Shown: positions 26,131 to 35,183 of the stretch, piece after piece | Layout of the letters: each line of letters opens with the position of its first letter | How positions within the stretch are numbered: position 1 is the stretch's first letter | Assembly: GCF_035989265.1 (NCBI RefSeq) | Contig: NZ_JAYKZX010000003.1 | Span: 1,922,001 to 1,986,000, forward strand | Reading direction: 5' to 3' | Source: Sphingobium sp. HWE2-09 | GTDB taxonomy: Bacteria; Pseudomonadota; Alphaproteobacteria; Sphingomonadales; Sphingomonadaceae | Length of the DNA stretch: 64,000 nt | Notes under the pieces: generated by a model | Told to the model about the DNA's origin: nothing | Databases searched by the model: none | Seen by the model: the letters and a program-made list of their open reading frames with translations, nothing else | Translations under genes and position numbers: made by a program

Positions 26131-29100
26131 CCCGTGTTCACGCAGGAAACAAAGTGCATTTACGAGCATCATCTCTGCCACAGTTCGGCAGGGCGTCTCG
26201 AGAAGCAGCGGGCTGGCGAACACGACGGCCGATGTCTGCGCACGAGATACCGCGACATTTATACGGTTAAGCGAGAACAGGAAGTCGATGTCCCGGGGGA
26301 GTTCCTCGCCGCTCGATGTTGTCATCGACACGAGGCAGACCGGAGCCTCCTGGCCCTGGAAGCGATCGACGGTGCCGACGCGTATCCCTGTGGGTAGCGC
26401 TGCCCGCAACGCGTTCACCTGCGCATTGTAGGGAGCGACGACCAGAATGTCGCCATATTCGACCGTGCGTTCCGCACCGTCTCGTCCGCGATAGGTTGAG
26501 CCCAGAACCTTCGCGATATGAGCCCTTATCGCATCGATCTCCTCGGGACAGACTTGAGATCGCCCACTGTGGGCTATCGACCTGACGCCAGCTCCGACGA
26601 GCGAGGCGCCGTCTGCGCCAAGTAGCGCCTGTGTGCCAGCCGCGTCGTCGGGATGGAGGCGATCCTCGTAGACCGCGGCGGAAATGAAGCTACAGATCGT
26701 CGGATGCATCCGGCGGCTGACGGGCATGAAGATGCCTCTGTCCTCCGGCACTACGCGATGCCCATCTATGAGATACTCGAGACAAGACTCACCGCTGCGC
26801 GCGGGGTGTGTTCCCTGTAGCGGCTGAGGTAGCTGCATCGGATCGCCCACCAGCACGAGATTATGGGCGGCTCTAGACATCGCCATAATGTTAGCGAGCG
26901 AGACCTGCCCTGCCTCGTCCACGAACAGATAATCGAATGAAGGCGCATCGTAGCGGGCGAAATGCCACGCCGTCGCTCCCATCACGTTGGCGGTCCCGAT
27001 CTCCGGCGCATCGTTCGACTGGACCAGCGTGATACCGGGATGGGAATCGTCGTCGCCATCGTCGTTGGCCTTCTGGACGACTTGGCAGTTCAGCCCCTCG
27101 CTTGCCGCACGATCGGCTATCGCCTCGAGTAGGTTGCCGATGGCCTTGTGGCTGTTCGACGAGACGGCGACGCGCTTCCCTGCTCGGATAAGATCGACGA
27201 TCGAAAGGGCGCTTACATAGGTCTTGCCGGTGCCGGGCGGTCCCTGGATCGCGAGCGTGGTTCCCGCCATGTCCGCGATCGCCGCGCTCGTCTGGGAGGG
27301 GAGGTCGCCGTCGGGGTCAATGATCCCAGCACTGCGGGAGCCACTCGTGAACTTAGGCACGCTGCGGGTCAGAAGCTGTTCGACCGCCTTCGCGCGACCC
27401 GTGCCCTTGATGATTTCCTCGGTAACGGCCGCCACCGCGTTGCGGAGCGTCGCATTGGCGATCGGCTTGCCAGGTATGAGGTCGAGACGGTCAGGAAGTG
27501 GACCTTTTGCGGTTGAGCGGCGCAGGACGAGCGTTCCGGCAGTGGCGTCGAGCTCCCTGAGGTCGATGTCCTCGGGCATCTCGGCAGGTTTCACGCACGG
27601 CTTCTTCCCTGCGCGGAGCTTCGTCTCCTGTGCCGGGAAGCGATATGTCCGTTCAAAAGACTTGGCAGTCACCTTCACGGGGTCGCCGATGGCTTCGAGC
27701 CCCTGGATGCATTCGAGGTCGTCGAGGAGATCCTCGCTTTCTTGGGCAAGCCGGTCGAAGATCGCCCACCAGGCGGGCTTGTCCTCACGCTTGTGGAAGA
27801 AGTTGAGGTCGAGCAGTATATCAGCCACTTCGTCCCCCAGCCGCGCGCGCACCGGCTCCAACCTGCTCCGAAGCGCCTCGACTTCGGCGTCCTCCTCCGC
27901 GACGTTCGACAGCGCACCGGCTTCGGGCACCTCGCCCAACCTCGGCCACGGCATATCGGCCGGTCGCACGTCCGCGACCAGCCAATCGCGTAGCAGCTGC
28001 GTTGAGATGCAGTCGGTCCTGTTGTAGTCGTAGATCTTTTCCAGAAGCGCGTCGTCACCAGTCTCACGCCAGTTTTCGTAGAACACGACGCTCGCACCGG
28101 CCGTGGCAACGTCCGCATCCCGCTTCTGCATGTAGAATACCTCCAGATCCTTGATCGAATACCCCTTCTCAGAGGCGATCAGCGATCCGGATACAACTTT
28201 GAACAGATCGACGAAGCGGCGTTCACGCTGGAGCTGGTCCATCGCGGCCTCACCCACTCGATGGGCAGCCGTCAGGCGGCGGAGCGCCGCAATCTCGTAG
28301 TTCGCATAATGGTAGATCCGTGCATGGGGATGTGTACGCAGATGACTGACGAAGAATTCCAGCAGTTCCGCGACGGCTTGGCCTTCGGCCTCGCGATCGT
28401 GAGCCCAGAAAGCGCGAAACGCCCATTCGCCTTTGTCGCGGAACCACACTCCGTGGAGATACTCCAGACCGCCTTCATAGTAGGGATCGCCCTCTATATC
28501 GTAGAAGAGGTCCCCGTCGTCGGGCTGAGGCAGGAGGCCGAACCCTTTTCCCGGCTGGAAGTCGCGAAGTTCAAAGCCGGGGGGACCACCCGCGCGGCGC
28601 TTCCGCTGTAGCTTCGCCTGCATTGCCAGTCGCGATTGCACCTCGGGTGACAGCTTCGGGACCCTGCCTCCGACATCGGCGAGGCCGTTGAGGGTAGCGA
28701 TGCCGAAAGCCTCGAGCTTACCACGCTGGGACTTGGTGATGCCAGCGACAAGCGACAGACTGTCGGTCGCCTCCCATTCGGAGCGGCAATGATCCTTCCA
28801 TCTGCACAGGCCGCATCCGGAGACGGGGTCGGATCGGGTTTCGGGACGGTCGTGAAGAAACGTCTCGAAGACGTTTCGAGCATTCCGGGCATAGGAGGCT
28901 ACGTCAGCCAGCCGGACGGAGAACCGCGAACCATCACCGAGTTGGAGGTGCGCGGCTTCTGGGCGCAGTTCCTGAACTTCCGTCAGCAGGTCGGAATAGA
29001 GGGACAGCTGAAGAACGTGCTTCGGATCGGGCTTTCGCTTCAATTTTGTATCGACCACCTCGTAGGACCAGGGACCAATCGCCGACGGCCGGTCGATCCG

Positions 29101-29451
29101 TTCCAAGAAGTCGGTATAGCCTCCCCAGGCACCGCCCAGTAGGGCTCCCTGAAATATCACGTCCGGTCCATCACGCATTGCTTCGATCGTGAGTTCGACC
29201 GAGCGTTCGATGGGTATGCCCTCTTTGGGTATCTCAACGATCGAGCGGCCAGTCTTGCGGAGGCCGTCGAGGAACGCGAGCTCGTGGGCGTCGCCCTGGC
29301 GCTGGAGCAGAAGCGCCTCATCACCATCTGCCGCTGGCGTGACGTCGCCAACTTCCATCAGCCTCAAATCGAGCGTCGTGGCGTGCCTGCACCCCTTGAA
29401 CCGCATCAGGTCGGAGGCGGAAAGGCGGAGTTTTCCGTCGAGCATGCGCAT
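26116..29451 (-). CDS. TM0106-type RecB nuclease / RNase H-like / SF1 helicase fusion
   Basis: About 1111 residues from the ATG at 29451, which follows AAGGGG; the frame is open to 29481. Domain order: a RecB/Cas4-like PD-(D/E)xK nuclease with VVDTKLKRKPDP and QLSLYS (about 130-155) and four Cys of a likely iron-sulfur cluster (Cys21, then the cluster in SGCGLCRWKDHC near 212-222). Next comes an RNase H/DEDD-like domain (LFYDIEGDP near 312 to DYNRTDC near 475), and an SF1 helicase: Walker A GPPGTGKT (near 737), FVDEAGQ (844), GDPMQLP, VDRFQGQE (1030) and NVAVSRAQ. The architecture resembles Dna2 and suggests ATP-driven nucleic-acid unwinding and degradation. Divergent from the WYL regulator across an operator. 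Confidence 0.9.
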   Translation of the reverse strand: MRMLDGKLRLSASDLMRFKGCRHATTLDLRLMEVGDVTPAADGDEALLLQRQGDAHELAFLDGLRKTGRSIVEIPKEGIPIERSVELTIEAMRDGPDVIFQGALLGGAWGGYTDFLERIDRPSAIGPWSYEVVDTKLKRKPDPKHVLQLSLYSDLLTEVQELRPEAAHLQLGDGSRFSVRLADVASYARNARNVFETFLHDRPETRSDPVSGCGLCRWKDHCRSEWEATDSLSLVAGITKSQRGKLEAFGIATLNGLADVGGRVPKLSPEVQSRLAMQAKLQRKRRAGGPPGFELRDFQPGKGFGLLPQPDDGDLFYDIEGDPYYEGGLEYLHGVWFRDKGEWAFRAFWAHDREAEGQAVAELLEFFVSHLRTHPHARIYHYANYEIAALRRLTAAHRVGEAAMDQLQRERRFVDLFKVVSGSLIASEKGYSIKDLEVFYMQKRDADVATAGASVVFYENWRETGDDALLEKIYDYNRTDCISTQLLRDWLVADVRPADMPWPRLGEVPEAGALSNVAEEDAEVEALRSRLEPVRARLGDEVADILLDLNFFHKREDKPAWWAIFDRLAQESEDLLDDLECIQGLEAIGDPVKVTAKSFERTYRFPAQETKLRAGKKPCVKPAEMPEDIDLRELDATAGTLVLRRSTAKGPLPDRLDLIPGKPIANATLRNAVAAVTEEIIKGTGRAKAVEQLLTRSVPKFTSGSRSAGIIDPDGDLPSQTSAAIADMAGTTLAIQGPPGTGKTYVSALSIVDLIRAGKRVAVSSNSHKAIGNLLEAIADRAASEGLNCQVVQKANDDGDDDSHPGITLVQSNDAPEIGTANVMGATAWHFARYDAPSFDYLFVDEAGQVSLANIMAMSRAAHNLVLVGDPMQLPQPLQGTHPARSGESCLEYLIDGHRVVPEDRGIFMPVSRRMHPTICSFISAAVYEDRLHPDDAAGTQALLGADGASLVGAGVRSIAHSGRSQVCPEEIDAIRAHIAKVLGSTYRGRDGAERTVEYGDILVVAPYNAQVNALRAALPTGIRVGTVDRFQGQEAPVCLVSMTTSSGEELPRDIDFLFSLNRINVAVSRAQTSAVVFASPLLLETPCRTVAEMMLVNALCFLREHGGDSF

Positions 29452-29486
29452 TATAATTCCCCTTCGGACTCGGAATAGCATATATG

Positions 29487-29505
29487 GGTGACAAAATCTG
29501 TCGGG
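29487..29505. promoter_or_regulatory. island operator, copy 2 (divergent promoter)
   Basis: GGTGACAAAATCTGTCGGG aligns with the repeats at 26112 and 30801 (8-3-8 layout, weaker right arm). It lies between the divergent nuclease-helicase (start 29451) and WYL regulator (start 29515), where it would overlap both promoters. This also argues against the GTG at 29488 as the WYL start. Confidence 0.6.
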
Positions 29506-29514
29506 GTTATCGTC

Positions 29515-30507
29515 ATGGCCTTTTCGAAAGCGCAGGAACTGCTGAGGCTGGCGATGCTGGCGACGGGTCGCCGTGGCGTGACGCTAGAGGACATCCAAGA
29601 AGAGTTCTCATGCTCGGAAAGGACAGCGCAGCGTATGACCTTCGCGCTGCAGGCGGCCTTCCCCCAGACTGACTATGCGATCGGCGAGGACCGACGGGCG
29701 AGATGGAACATCCCTGCCCGCGCCATTGCTCCGCTCCTGACACCCTCGTCCGAGGAGCTCGTCGCTTTGGCGGAGGCGATCGTCCAGCTGGACCACGCCG
29801 GCATGCCGAAGGAAGCCGCGCATGCCCGTAGCCTAGAGCGGAAGGTTAGAGCGCTGATACCGCCTGACAAGGGAACGAAGCTCGACGTGGACAAGGAGGC
29901 GATCCTGGAGGCGCTCGGCCACGCCGCCCGCCCTGGACCACAGCCCGCAGCCGACGAGGACGTGGTCGAGGCGATCTACGAAGCGCTGAAGGGCCCGAAC
30001 CTCCTTCGCATCAGCTATCGGAGGCGGGACGAGGACGAGCCGAGCGAACGTATTGTCGCCCCCCATGGCCTCCTGCTCGGCGTGCGCCGGTATCTTGTCG
30101 CGCGGGATACCGGCAAGGGACCGGAAGCCAATTTGCGGCACTATCGGGTCGAGGAGATCTACGAGGCGGAGATGCTCGCCGAATCTTTCGAGATCGATCT
30201 CGGATTCAATCTCAAACGACATGCCGAGAAGGGCTTCGGCTCATATGAGAGCGAACGGGAGTTCGGCGAGGTAGTTTGGCGTTTCACGCCGGATGCAGCC
30301 GCTCATGCGCGGCGCTTCGTCTTCCATCCCACGCAGTCCGCGGAGGAGGGAGAGGATGGATCGCTCACCGTCAGCTTCATGGCGTCAGGGTTCCTTGAGA
30401 TGACATGGCACCTCTATCAATGGGGGGATGCCGTGGAGGTCTTGGCGCCGCAAAGGCTCCGTGAGATGGTCCATGAATACCGACGCGTCTTTCCGGCTCT
30501 GCCGTGA
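29515..30507 (+). CDS. WYL domain transcriptional regulator
   Basis: Regulator of 330 residues: N-terminal HTH (FSKAQELLRLAMLATGRRGVTLEDIQEEFSCSERTAQRMTFAL), a helical linker, and a WYL domain (LLRISYRRRDEDEPSERIVAPHGLLLGVRRYLVARD, then LRHYRVEEIYEAEML) with a C-terminal WCX-like part (FGEVVWRFTPDAAAHARRF). WYL proteins sense a ligand, probably nucleic acid or nucleotide, and often repress phage-defence operons as dimers on inverted repeats. The ATG at 29515 was chosen because the upstream GTG lies in the operator; GGGG 8 bases before it is a possible RBS. It sits in the middle of the island and is the natural candidate to bind the three operators. Confidence 0.92.
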   Translation: MAFSKAQELLRLAMLATGRRGVTLEDIQEEFSCSERTAQRMTFALQAAFPQTDYAIGEDRRARWNIPARAIAPLLTPSSEELVALAEAIVQLDHAGMPKEAAHARSLERKVRALIPPDKGTKLDVDKEAILEALGHAARPGPQPAADEDVVEAIYEALKGPNLLRISYRRRDEDEPSERIVAPHGLLLGVRRYLVARDTGKGPEANLRHYRVEEIYEAEMLAESFEIDLGFNLKRHAEKGFGSYESEREFGEVVWRFTPDAAAHARRFVFHPTQSAEEGEDGSLTVSFMASGFLEMTWHLYQWGDAVEVLAPQRLREMVHEYRRVFPALP

Positions 30508-30800
30508 AAATACTCGCTGCTGAATGTCCGCATTGGGAAATGTTTGAATGAGCTACCTTGACGACCTAATTGAGAATGGGACCGGCGGACCTCGGGTGGC
30601 GCGTCCTTCCGACCCACGGGCGGGTCCGACGCCGAGATGGAGTCATTCCGGGCCGTTACGAGGAACCTGCTTCGCAACGAAGGCGACGGATATCGAGTAG
30701 CCAATACCCATAAGGCCAGTGATCGCGAACAGGACTTCTTCACCGTCATAGTGACGACCGGGGAATAGCTGGCGATGCTTATCGCACACAGGCGCCGATA
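30508..30800. other. gap with a short remnant-like open frame
   Basis: No complete gene recognised. A 43-codon frame at 30637-30768 reads MESFRAVTRNLLRNEGDGY and ends FFTVIVTTGE. It has a protein-like composition and an open frame extends upstream without a start, so it may be the 3' remnant of a lost gene. No RBS is evident. Confidence 0.3.
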
Positions 30801-30819
30801 GGTGACAGTTTCTGTCGCC
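30801..30819. promoter_or_regulatory. island operator, copy 3 (before sbcD-like gene)
   Basis: GGTGACAGTTTCTGTCGCC, an 8-3-8 inverted repeat with one mismatch, 43 bp before the sbcD-like start. It is the best-conserved of the three copies and would control the three-gene plus-strand operon. Confidence 0.7.
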
Positions 30820-30862
30820 CACCTGTGAGATCTATTACCTTAAGAAAACGAAGGAGTGATTC

Positions 30863-31990
30863 GTGGGAACGCTCAAGATCATTCACAGTGCTGACTGGCA
30901 GCTCGGGAAGCCGTTTGGCCGCTTCTCTCACGAGGTGCGCAACGCGCTCTCCGAAGCGCGGCTTGATGCGATCGACGAACTCGGGAAGGCCGCAATGACG
31001 GCCGGCGCAGCACATGTCGTGGTGGCGGGAGACGTGTTCGACAATGTTGAGCCTGGCGACCGCATCGTCATGCAGGCGCTGTCCCGGATGGAGCGCGCGC
31101 CGGTGACGTGGTGGCTCATGCCGGGCAACCATGACCACGCCCGTGCGGGCGGTCTCTGGAGCGGGATCCGCGCTCGTGCACCGTCGTCGGTACGAATTGT
31201 CGACACGGCCGAACCGGTTGAGATGGAGGAGGGTGCCTGGCTACTTCCGGCGCCTCTCGAGCATCGCAAGACGACGAACGATCCGACCGCAGCGATGGTT
31301 GACATGGCGACGCCCCCTGGAGCGCTTCGGATCGGGCTGGCACACGGTTCGATCACGGAGTTTGGAGCGTCTGGCGAGAGTTCGAACCTAATCCCTCCCG
31401 ATCGGGCGAAGTCTGCGGGGTTGGACTATCTCGCGCTCGGGGACTGGCACGGTTTCCTCACTCTCGGCGATAGGACTGCCTATAGCGGCACGCCGGAGAT
31501 CGATAGGTTTGGGCGGGATGAACCCGGCGCGTGCATCTCCGTGGATCTGCGGTCCGAAGAGCCTCCGCAGCTCCGAAGGGTCGAGACTGGCCGTTACCGT
31601 TGGATCTCACGCCGATGGAATGTCGCGAACGAGGATGAGCTTGAGAGGGAGATCGCTACGCTGAGGACAGAGGCGCGCCTCTCCGATGTGCTGTTGGCAC
31701 TCGATCTGACGGGCGTGGCGAGCCTTTCCGACCGTGTCTCGATGTTGGCCCTCCTGGAGAACCGTCTCGCGCACGAGTTGCGCAACCTCGATCTGGATAC
31801 TGACGAGCTTATTGCCCAGCCCACGTCGGACGATATCGCGAGGATCGAAGTTCAGGGGGCTCTTGCCGGTGCCACTGCGGCACTGCAATCCAAGGCTGAC
31901 GCCAACGGCCCGGATGCGCAGATTGCGGCGGCGGCTTTGGAGCGTCTCTATGTCGAAGCGCTTCGATTTGACGCAGAGGTGTCGAAATGA
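30863..31990 (+). CDS. SbcD/Mre11-like metallophosphoesterase
   Basis: Mre11/SbcD-type nuclease subunit of 375 residues. The GTG start follows AAGGAG. Metal-site motifs: IIHSADWQLGK (Asp11; the usual His two residues later is Gln13), AGDVFDN (Asp57), PGNHDHAR (Asn89, His90), LAHGS (His161) and GDWHG (His196; the usual first His of GHxH is Asp194). Two canonical ligands thus differ, as in some SbcD-like subfamilies, so activity or metal use may be altered. The C-terminal part lacks obvious known domains. It overlaps the ATPase gene by 4 bp, the usual SbcC/SbcD pairing. Confidence 0.88.
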   Translation: MGTLKIIHSADWQLGKPFGRFSHEVRNALSEARLDAIDELGKAAMTAGAAHVVVAGDVFDNVEPGDRIVMQALSRMERAPVTWWLMPGNHDHARAGGLWSGIRARAPSSVRIVDTAEPVEMEEGAWLLPAPLEHRKTTNDPTAAMVDMATPPGALRIGLAHGSITEFGASGESSNLIPPDRAKSAGLDYLALGDWHGFLTLGDRTAYSGTPEIDRFGRDEPGACISVDLRSEEPPQLRRVETGRYRWISRRWNVANEDELEREIATLRTEARLSDVLLALDLTGVASLSDRVSMLALLENRLAHELRNLDLDTDELIAQPTSDDIARIEVQGALAGATAALQSKADANGPDAQIAAAALERLYVEALRFDAEVSK

Positions 31991-34614
31991 TCATCAAGAG
32001 CCTGGAAGTCGCGAACTTCCGCAAGTTCCGCGATCCCCTTCGCGTCGAGGGCTTTACCGACGGTCTCAACATCGTTGTCGAGCCCAACGAGACGGGCAAA
32101 TCGACCTTGCTGGAAGCCCTCCGTGCTGCCTTCTTCGTCCGATACTCTGCCAAGACCGAACTGGTGCGGTCCTACGTTCCGATCGGTGACGACGTTGCGC
32201 CAAGAGTATCGGTCGGCTTCCATATTCGAGGTGACGCCTGGACGCTCGAAAAGCAGTTCATGAAGTCGGCGTCCGTTCGCCTCTCCGGGGCCAGCGGCCG
32301 CAAGGAGAGCGATGCCGCTGAGGAGGCGCTGCAGGAGCTGCTGGGGTTTGAGCGGGGCAACAGGGGGACTGATCCGGAAACCCGGGGCCCGCTTGGCCTA
32401 CTGTGGGTGGAACAGGCCACTGCACTGGCCGTCGAAAATCCGAACCGCATCGTGCGCGACACGGTTCGGGGCGTCCTTGAAGCCGAAGTGGGTGCGGTTA
32501 CGGGAGGCCGTCGGTTCGATGCGATCCGGTCCAACGTGGAGATGGCATATTCCGCACTCAGGACCCCTTCGACTGGGAAATCTAAGGGCGATCTCGCGGC
32601 CGCCGAAACACGGCTCGCCGAGGCGACAGCCGCGCGCCAAGCTGCCGAAGCTGTCTTTCGCGACTATGAGGGCACGCTTGCCGATCTCGAAACCGCGAAG
32701 TCACGTTTGAAGATCCTGGAGCGCGATCTCGTCGACCCCGAGACGGTCGAGCAGCGTCGCAAACTCGAGGACGATCTGAAGACCGCTGAAACGGCTGCGC
32801 TTCGACATTCGGCGGCGGAAGCGCAGCTCGGCCAGGCTGATGCTATCGTGACAACCGCTTCAGCGGCGGTGCAGCGACTTAACGCTGCTGAGGACCGGCT
32901 GAACTCCGCCGGAAATGCACTAGAAACGGCGAAAGGATCGCTGGAAGAGGCTCGCTCCAACGTGGAGAAGTTGATCGAGGAAGAGAGGGCTCTGCGTCAG
33001 ACGCTCGATGACGCCAGGCAGGAGACGGAAAAGCACGAGTTGGCACTAGCAGGTGCCCGTGATCGTGCCCGCGTATTTGCCACGGCTGCTGGAGCACGCA
33101 GGGCGATCGATGCTCGGCGCGCGCTTGACGTGCTCGAGGCTCGGGAGAGGGAATTGAAGCAGGCATCAGCGGACCTGATCGATGCCAGTGAGCTCAATAA
33201 GGTTGCCGAATACGAGTTGGCGGCGATCCAGGCGCGAGCGCGGTTCGAGGCCGGAGCCGTCAAGGTCGAAGTGGAATTGAACGAGGGCTCTACCCTTCGG
33301 ATCGACGGTGAAGCCGCGGAGGTAGCCAACGTCGAGGTCTTGAAAGCTACCCGGTTTGACCTGGGGACTGCTGGCAGCGTGACCGTTCGTCCCCCCGTGG
33401 GATCCAGCCTTAGCATTGAAGCGGACTTGGCGGCAGCGGACGGAGAGCGTGACGCTGCCCTGAGGCGGCTTGGAATCAGATCCCATTCCGAGGGCATCAC
33501 GCGAAACGAGCGTGCGGCCGCAGCGGAACGGGAACTCATGGCTCTGCAAAAGCAGATTGCGTCGGCTTGTCCTGGTGACGCGTCGATCTCGCTGGCGCCT
33601 GGTGCTGATGCACTGAAGGCGTTCGTTGCGTCTCTGAGTGAGGATCTCATCGATGCGGTCGCGCCGACGGACGATATCGCTGCCCTCGAAGGGGTGGTGA
33701 CGGAGGCCAAGCTGTCGGAGGCGACCGCATCTGGCCGACGTGAGGATGCAAGGGAGGCGCTTTCGAAGGCGGAACGCGTCAAGGCTACGGCTGATGCCGA
33801 TCACGGAAGTGCGCATCGCGAGATGGAAGCGGCGAGCGAGAACCTTCGGACCGTGATCGATGCTGGCGACCGGGGGAAGCTGGTAGCGGACCTTCAGTCG
33901 GCGCAGCGCGATCGGACTGCAAAGTTCGAATCTGCGGAGAAGACGAAAGCAGGAACCGACTCTTTTGATCCTGAGGCCATCCGTCGGCGCATTGAAAACA
34001 TCGATCGCGCTGCTCGGCGGGCCGGAGAGGAGCGGCTCGAACTGACCGCATCGATCGCAGCGCTCGAAGCGGCAGTCGCAAGGGAGGGAACAAGCGGGCC
34101 TGCAGGAAGGGTGGCAGAGGCGCGTGACGATGAGGAGGCCTCAGCGACTTCCCTCGAGCGCCTCAGGCGCGAGGCGGATACGCTCGACATGCTGCGGAAA
34201 GCCCTGACGCAGGCGGCGGACGAAGCATCTAGGACGTTCCTTGCACCCGTTACGGCACGTGCTGGGCGTTACATCCAGCAACTTCTGCCCGGTAGCGACC
34301 TGTCCTTCAACGAGGAACTTGGGCTCGCTGGGGTTTCACGAGCTGGGATCGACGAGGCGTGTGGCGACCTTAGTCGCGGGACACAGGAGCAATTGGCGAT
34401 CCTGACTCGTCTGGCGTTCGCAGACCTCTTGCTGGAGGATGGAGCACCGATTTCCCTCATACTGGATGATCCGTTGGTCTATTCGGACGACATCCGGTTG
34501 GAGACGATGACGGACATCCTGCAGGAGGCGTCCAAACGGATGCAAGTCATCTTGCTGACTTGCAGGTCGAAGGCATTTCGTCACGTCGAGGCTAACCGGA
34601 TCGTGCTCAGATGA
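31987..34614 (+). CDS. SMC/SbcC-like AAA ATPase
   Basis: ABC-type SMC/Rad50-like ATPase of 875 residues. Walker A is EPNETGKST (residues 32-40), two coiled-coil stretches run at about 190-380 and 570-740, and the C-terminal lobe has the signature LSRGTQEQLAILTRLAFADLL (from about 795) and Walker B LILDDPLVYSDD (about 824). No CxxC zinc hook is visible between the coils, where a beta-rich insert with KVEVELNEGSTLRIDGE occurs instead. It is shorter than SbcC and closer to YhaN-like proteins. Partner of the SbcD-like protein encoded just upstream; also coupled by ATGA to the next gene. Confidence 0.9.
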   Translation: MIIKSLEVANFRKFRDPLRVEGFTDGLNIVVEPNETGKSTLLEALRAAFFVRYSAKTELVRSYVPIGDDVAPRVSVGFHIRGDAWTLEKQFMKSASVRLSGASGRKESDAAEEALQELLGFERGNRGTDPETRGPLGLLWVEQATALAVENPNRIVRDTVRGVLEAEVGAVTGGRRFDAIRSNVEMAYSALRTPSTGKSKGDLAAAETRLAEATAARQAAEAVFRDYEGTLADLETAKSRLKILERDLVDPETVEQRRKLEDDLKTAETAALRHSAAEAQLGQADAIVTTASAAVQRLNAAEDRLNSAGNALETAKGSLEEARSNVEKLIEEERALRQTLDDARQETEKHELALAGARDRARVFATAAGARRAIDARRALDVLEARERELKQASADLIDASELNKVAEYELAAIQARARFEAGAVKVEVELNEGSTLRIDGEAAEVANVEVLKATRFDLGTAGSVTVRPPVGSSLSIEADLAAADGERDAALRRLGIRSHSEGITRNERAAAAERELMALQKQIASACPGDASISLAPGADALKAFVASLSEDLIDAVAPTDDIAALEGVVTEAKLSEATASGRREDAREALSKAERVKATADADHGSAHREMEAASENLRTVIDAGDRGKLVADLQSAQRDRTAKFESAEKTKAGTDSFDPEAIRRRIENIDRAARRAGEERLELTASIAALEAAVAREGTSGPAGRVAEARDDEEASATSLERLRREADTLDMLRKALTQAADEASRTFLAPVTARAGRYIQQLLPGSDLSFNEELGLAGVSRAGIDEACGDLSRGTQEQLAILTRLAFADLLLEDGAPISLILDDPLVYSDDIRLETMTDILQEASKRMQVILLTCRSKAFRHVEANRIVLR

Positions 34615-35183
34615 GCTTAGGAATGCCGACCCGCAGTCGGTTTGCGATCTCGTTCACCGAGGCAGAGGAGGCCTTGGTCGCGCGGATTGATTTCCAACGG
34701 CACGACCCGACCACTCGGGAAGCGCGCACCGCGTATGAAGGAAATCTGGAGCCGATACCCCGCCTACTGTCGTCGCTCAGCGAACGGAATGCCATTCCCG
34801 CGCAGCGCGTGAGCTACTGGACCGATCCCGAGTTTCGGACGGGCCGCCTGAAAGGCTCGCGTGAGCAGCTATTCGCGAGGAACGGAACGGCAGGCGAGGA
34901 AGCGGCCGTGCATTTTGGTTTCCTACCGACGCTCCATTACTTTCTCTTCGGGGCGAATCTTCCGGTCGCCGTGATTGCCGCCTTCGAAGCCGAGGTGGGG
35001 GATCCCCGATGGGCCTCGCTCGACGACGCGCTCGACCATGGGAGGTGCGCCCGGAATCTTGTCCGTCAGTACTGCCTCAATCCGTCCGACGCGGGCGACG
35101 AATTCTTCAAGCTGGCGTTAGATCTCGGGTTGTGGGTACAGACGGCCCTCAGGATAGAGCAGATTGTAAGAGATAATCGATAG
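34611..35183 (+). CDS. unrecognised 190-residue protein coupled to the ATPase
   Basis: The start overlaps the ATPase stop (ATGA), so it is made with the SbcCD-like pair. It is soluble and alpha-helical in appearance: FAISFTEAEEALVARIDFQRHDP, then RVSYWTDPEFRTGRLKGSREQLF, AAVHFGFLPTLHYFLFGANLPVAV and a helical end. I recognise no family. By position it may be a specificity or effector subunit of the system. Confidence 0.75.
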   Translation: MSLGMPTRSRFAISFTEAEEALVARIDFQRHDPTTREARTAYEGNLEPIPRLLSSLSERNAIPAQRVSYWTDPEFRTGRLKGSREQLFARNGTAGEEAAVHFGFLPTLHYFLFGANLPVAVIAAFEAEVGDPRWASLDDALDHGRCARNLVRQYCLNPSDAGDEFFKLALDLGLWVQTALRIEQIVRDNR

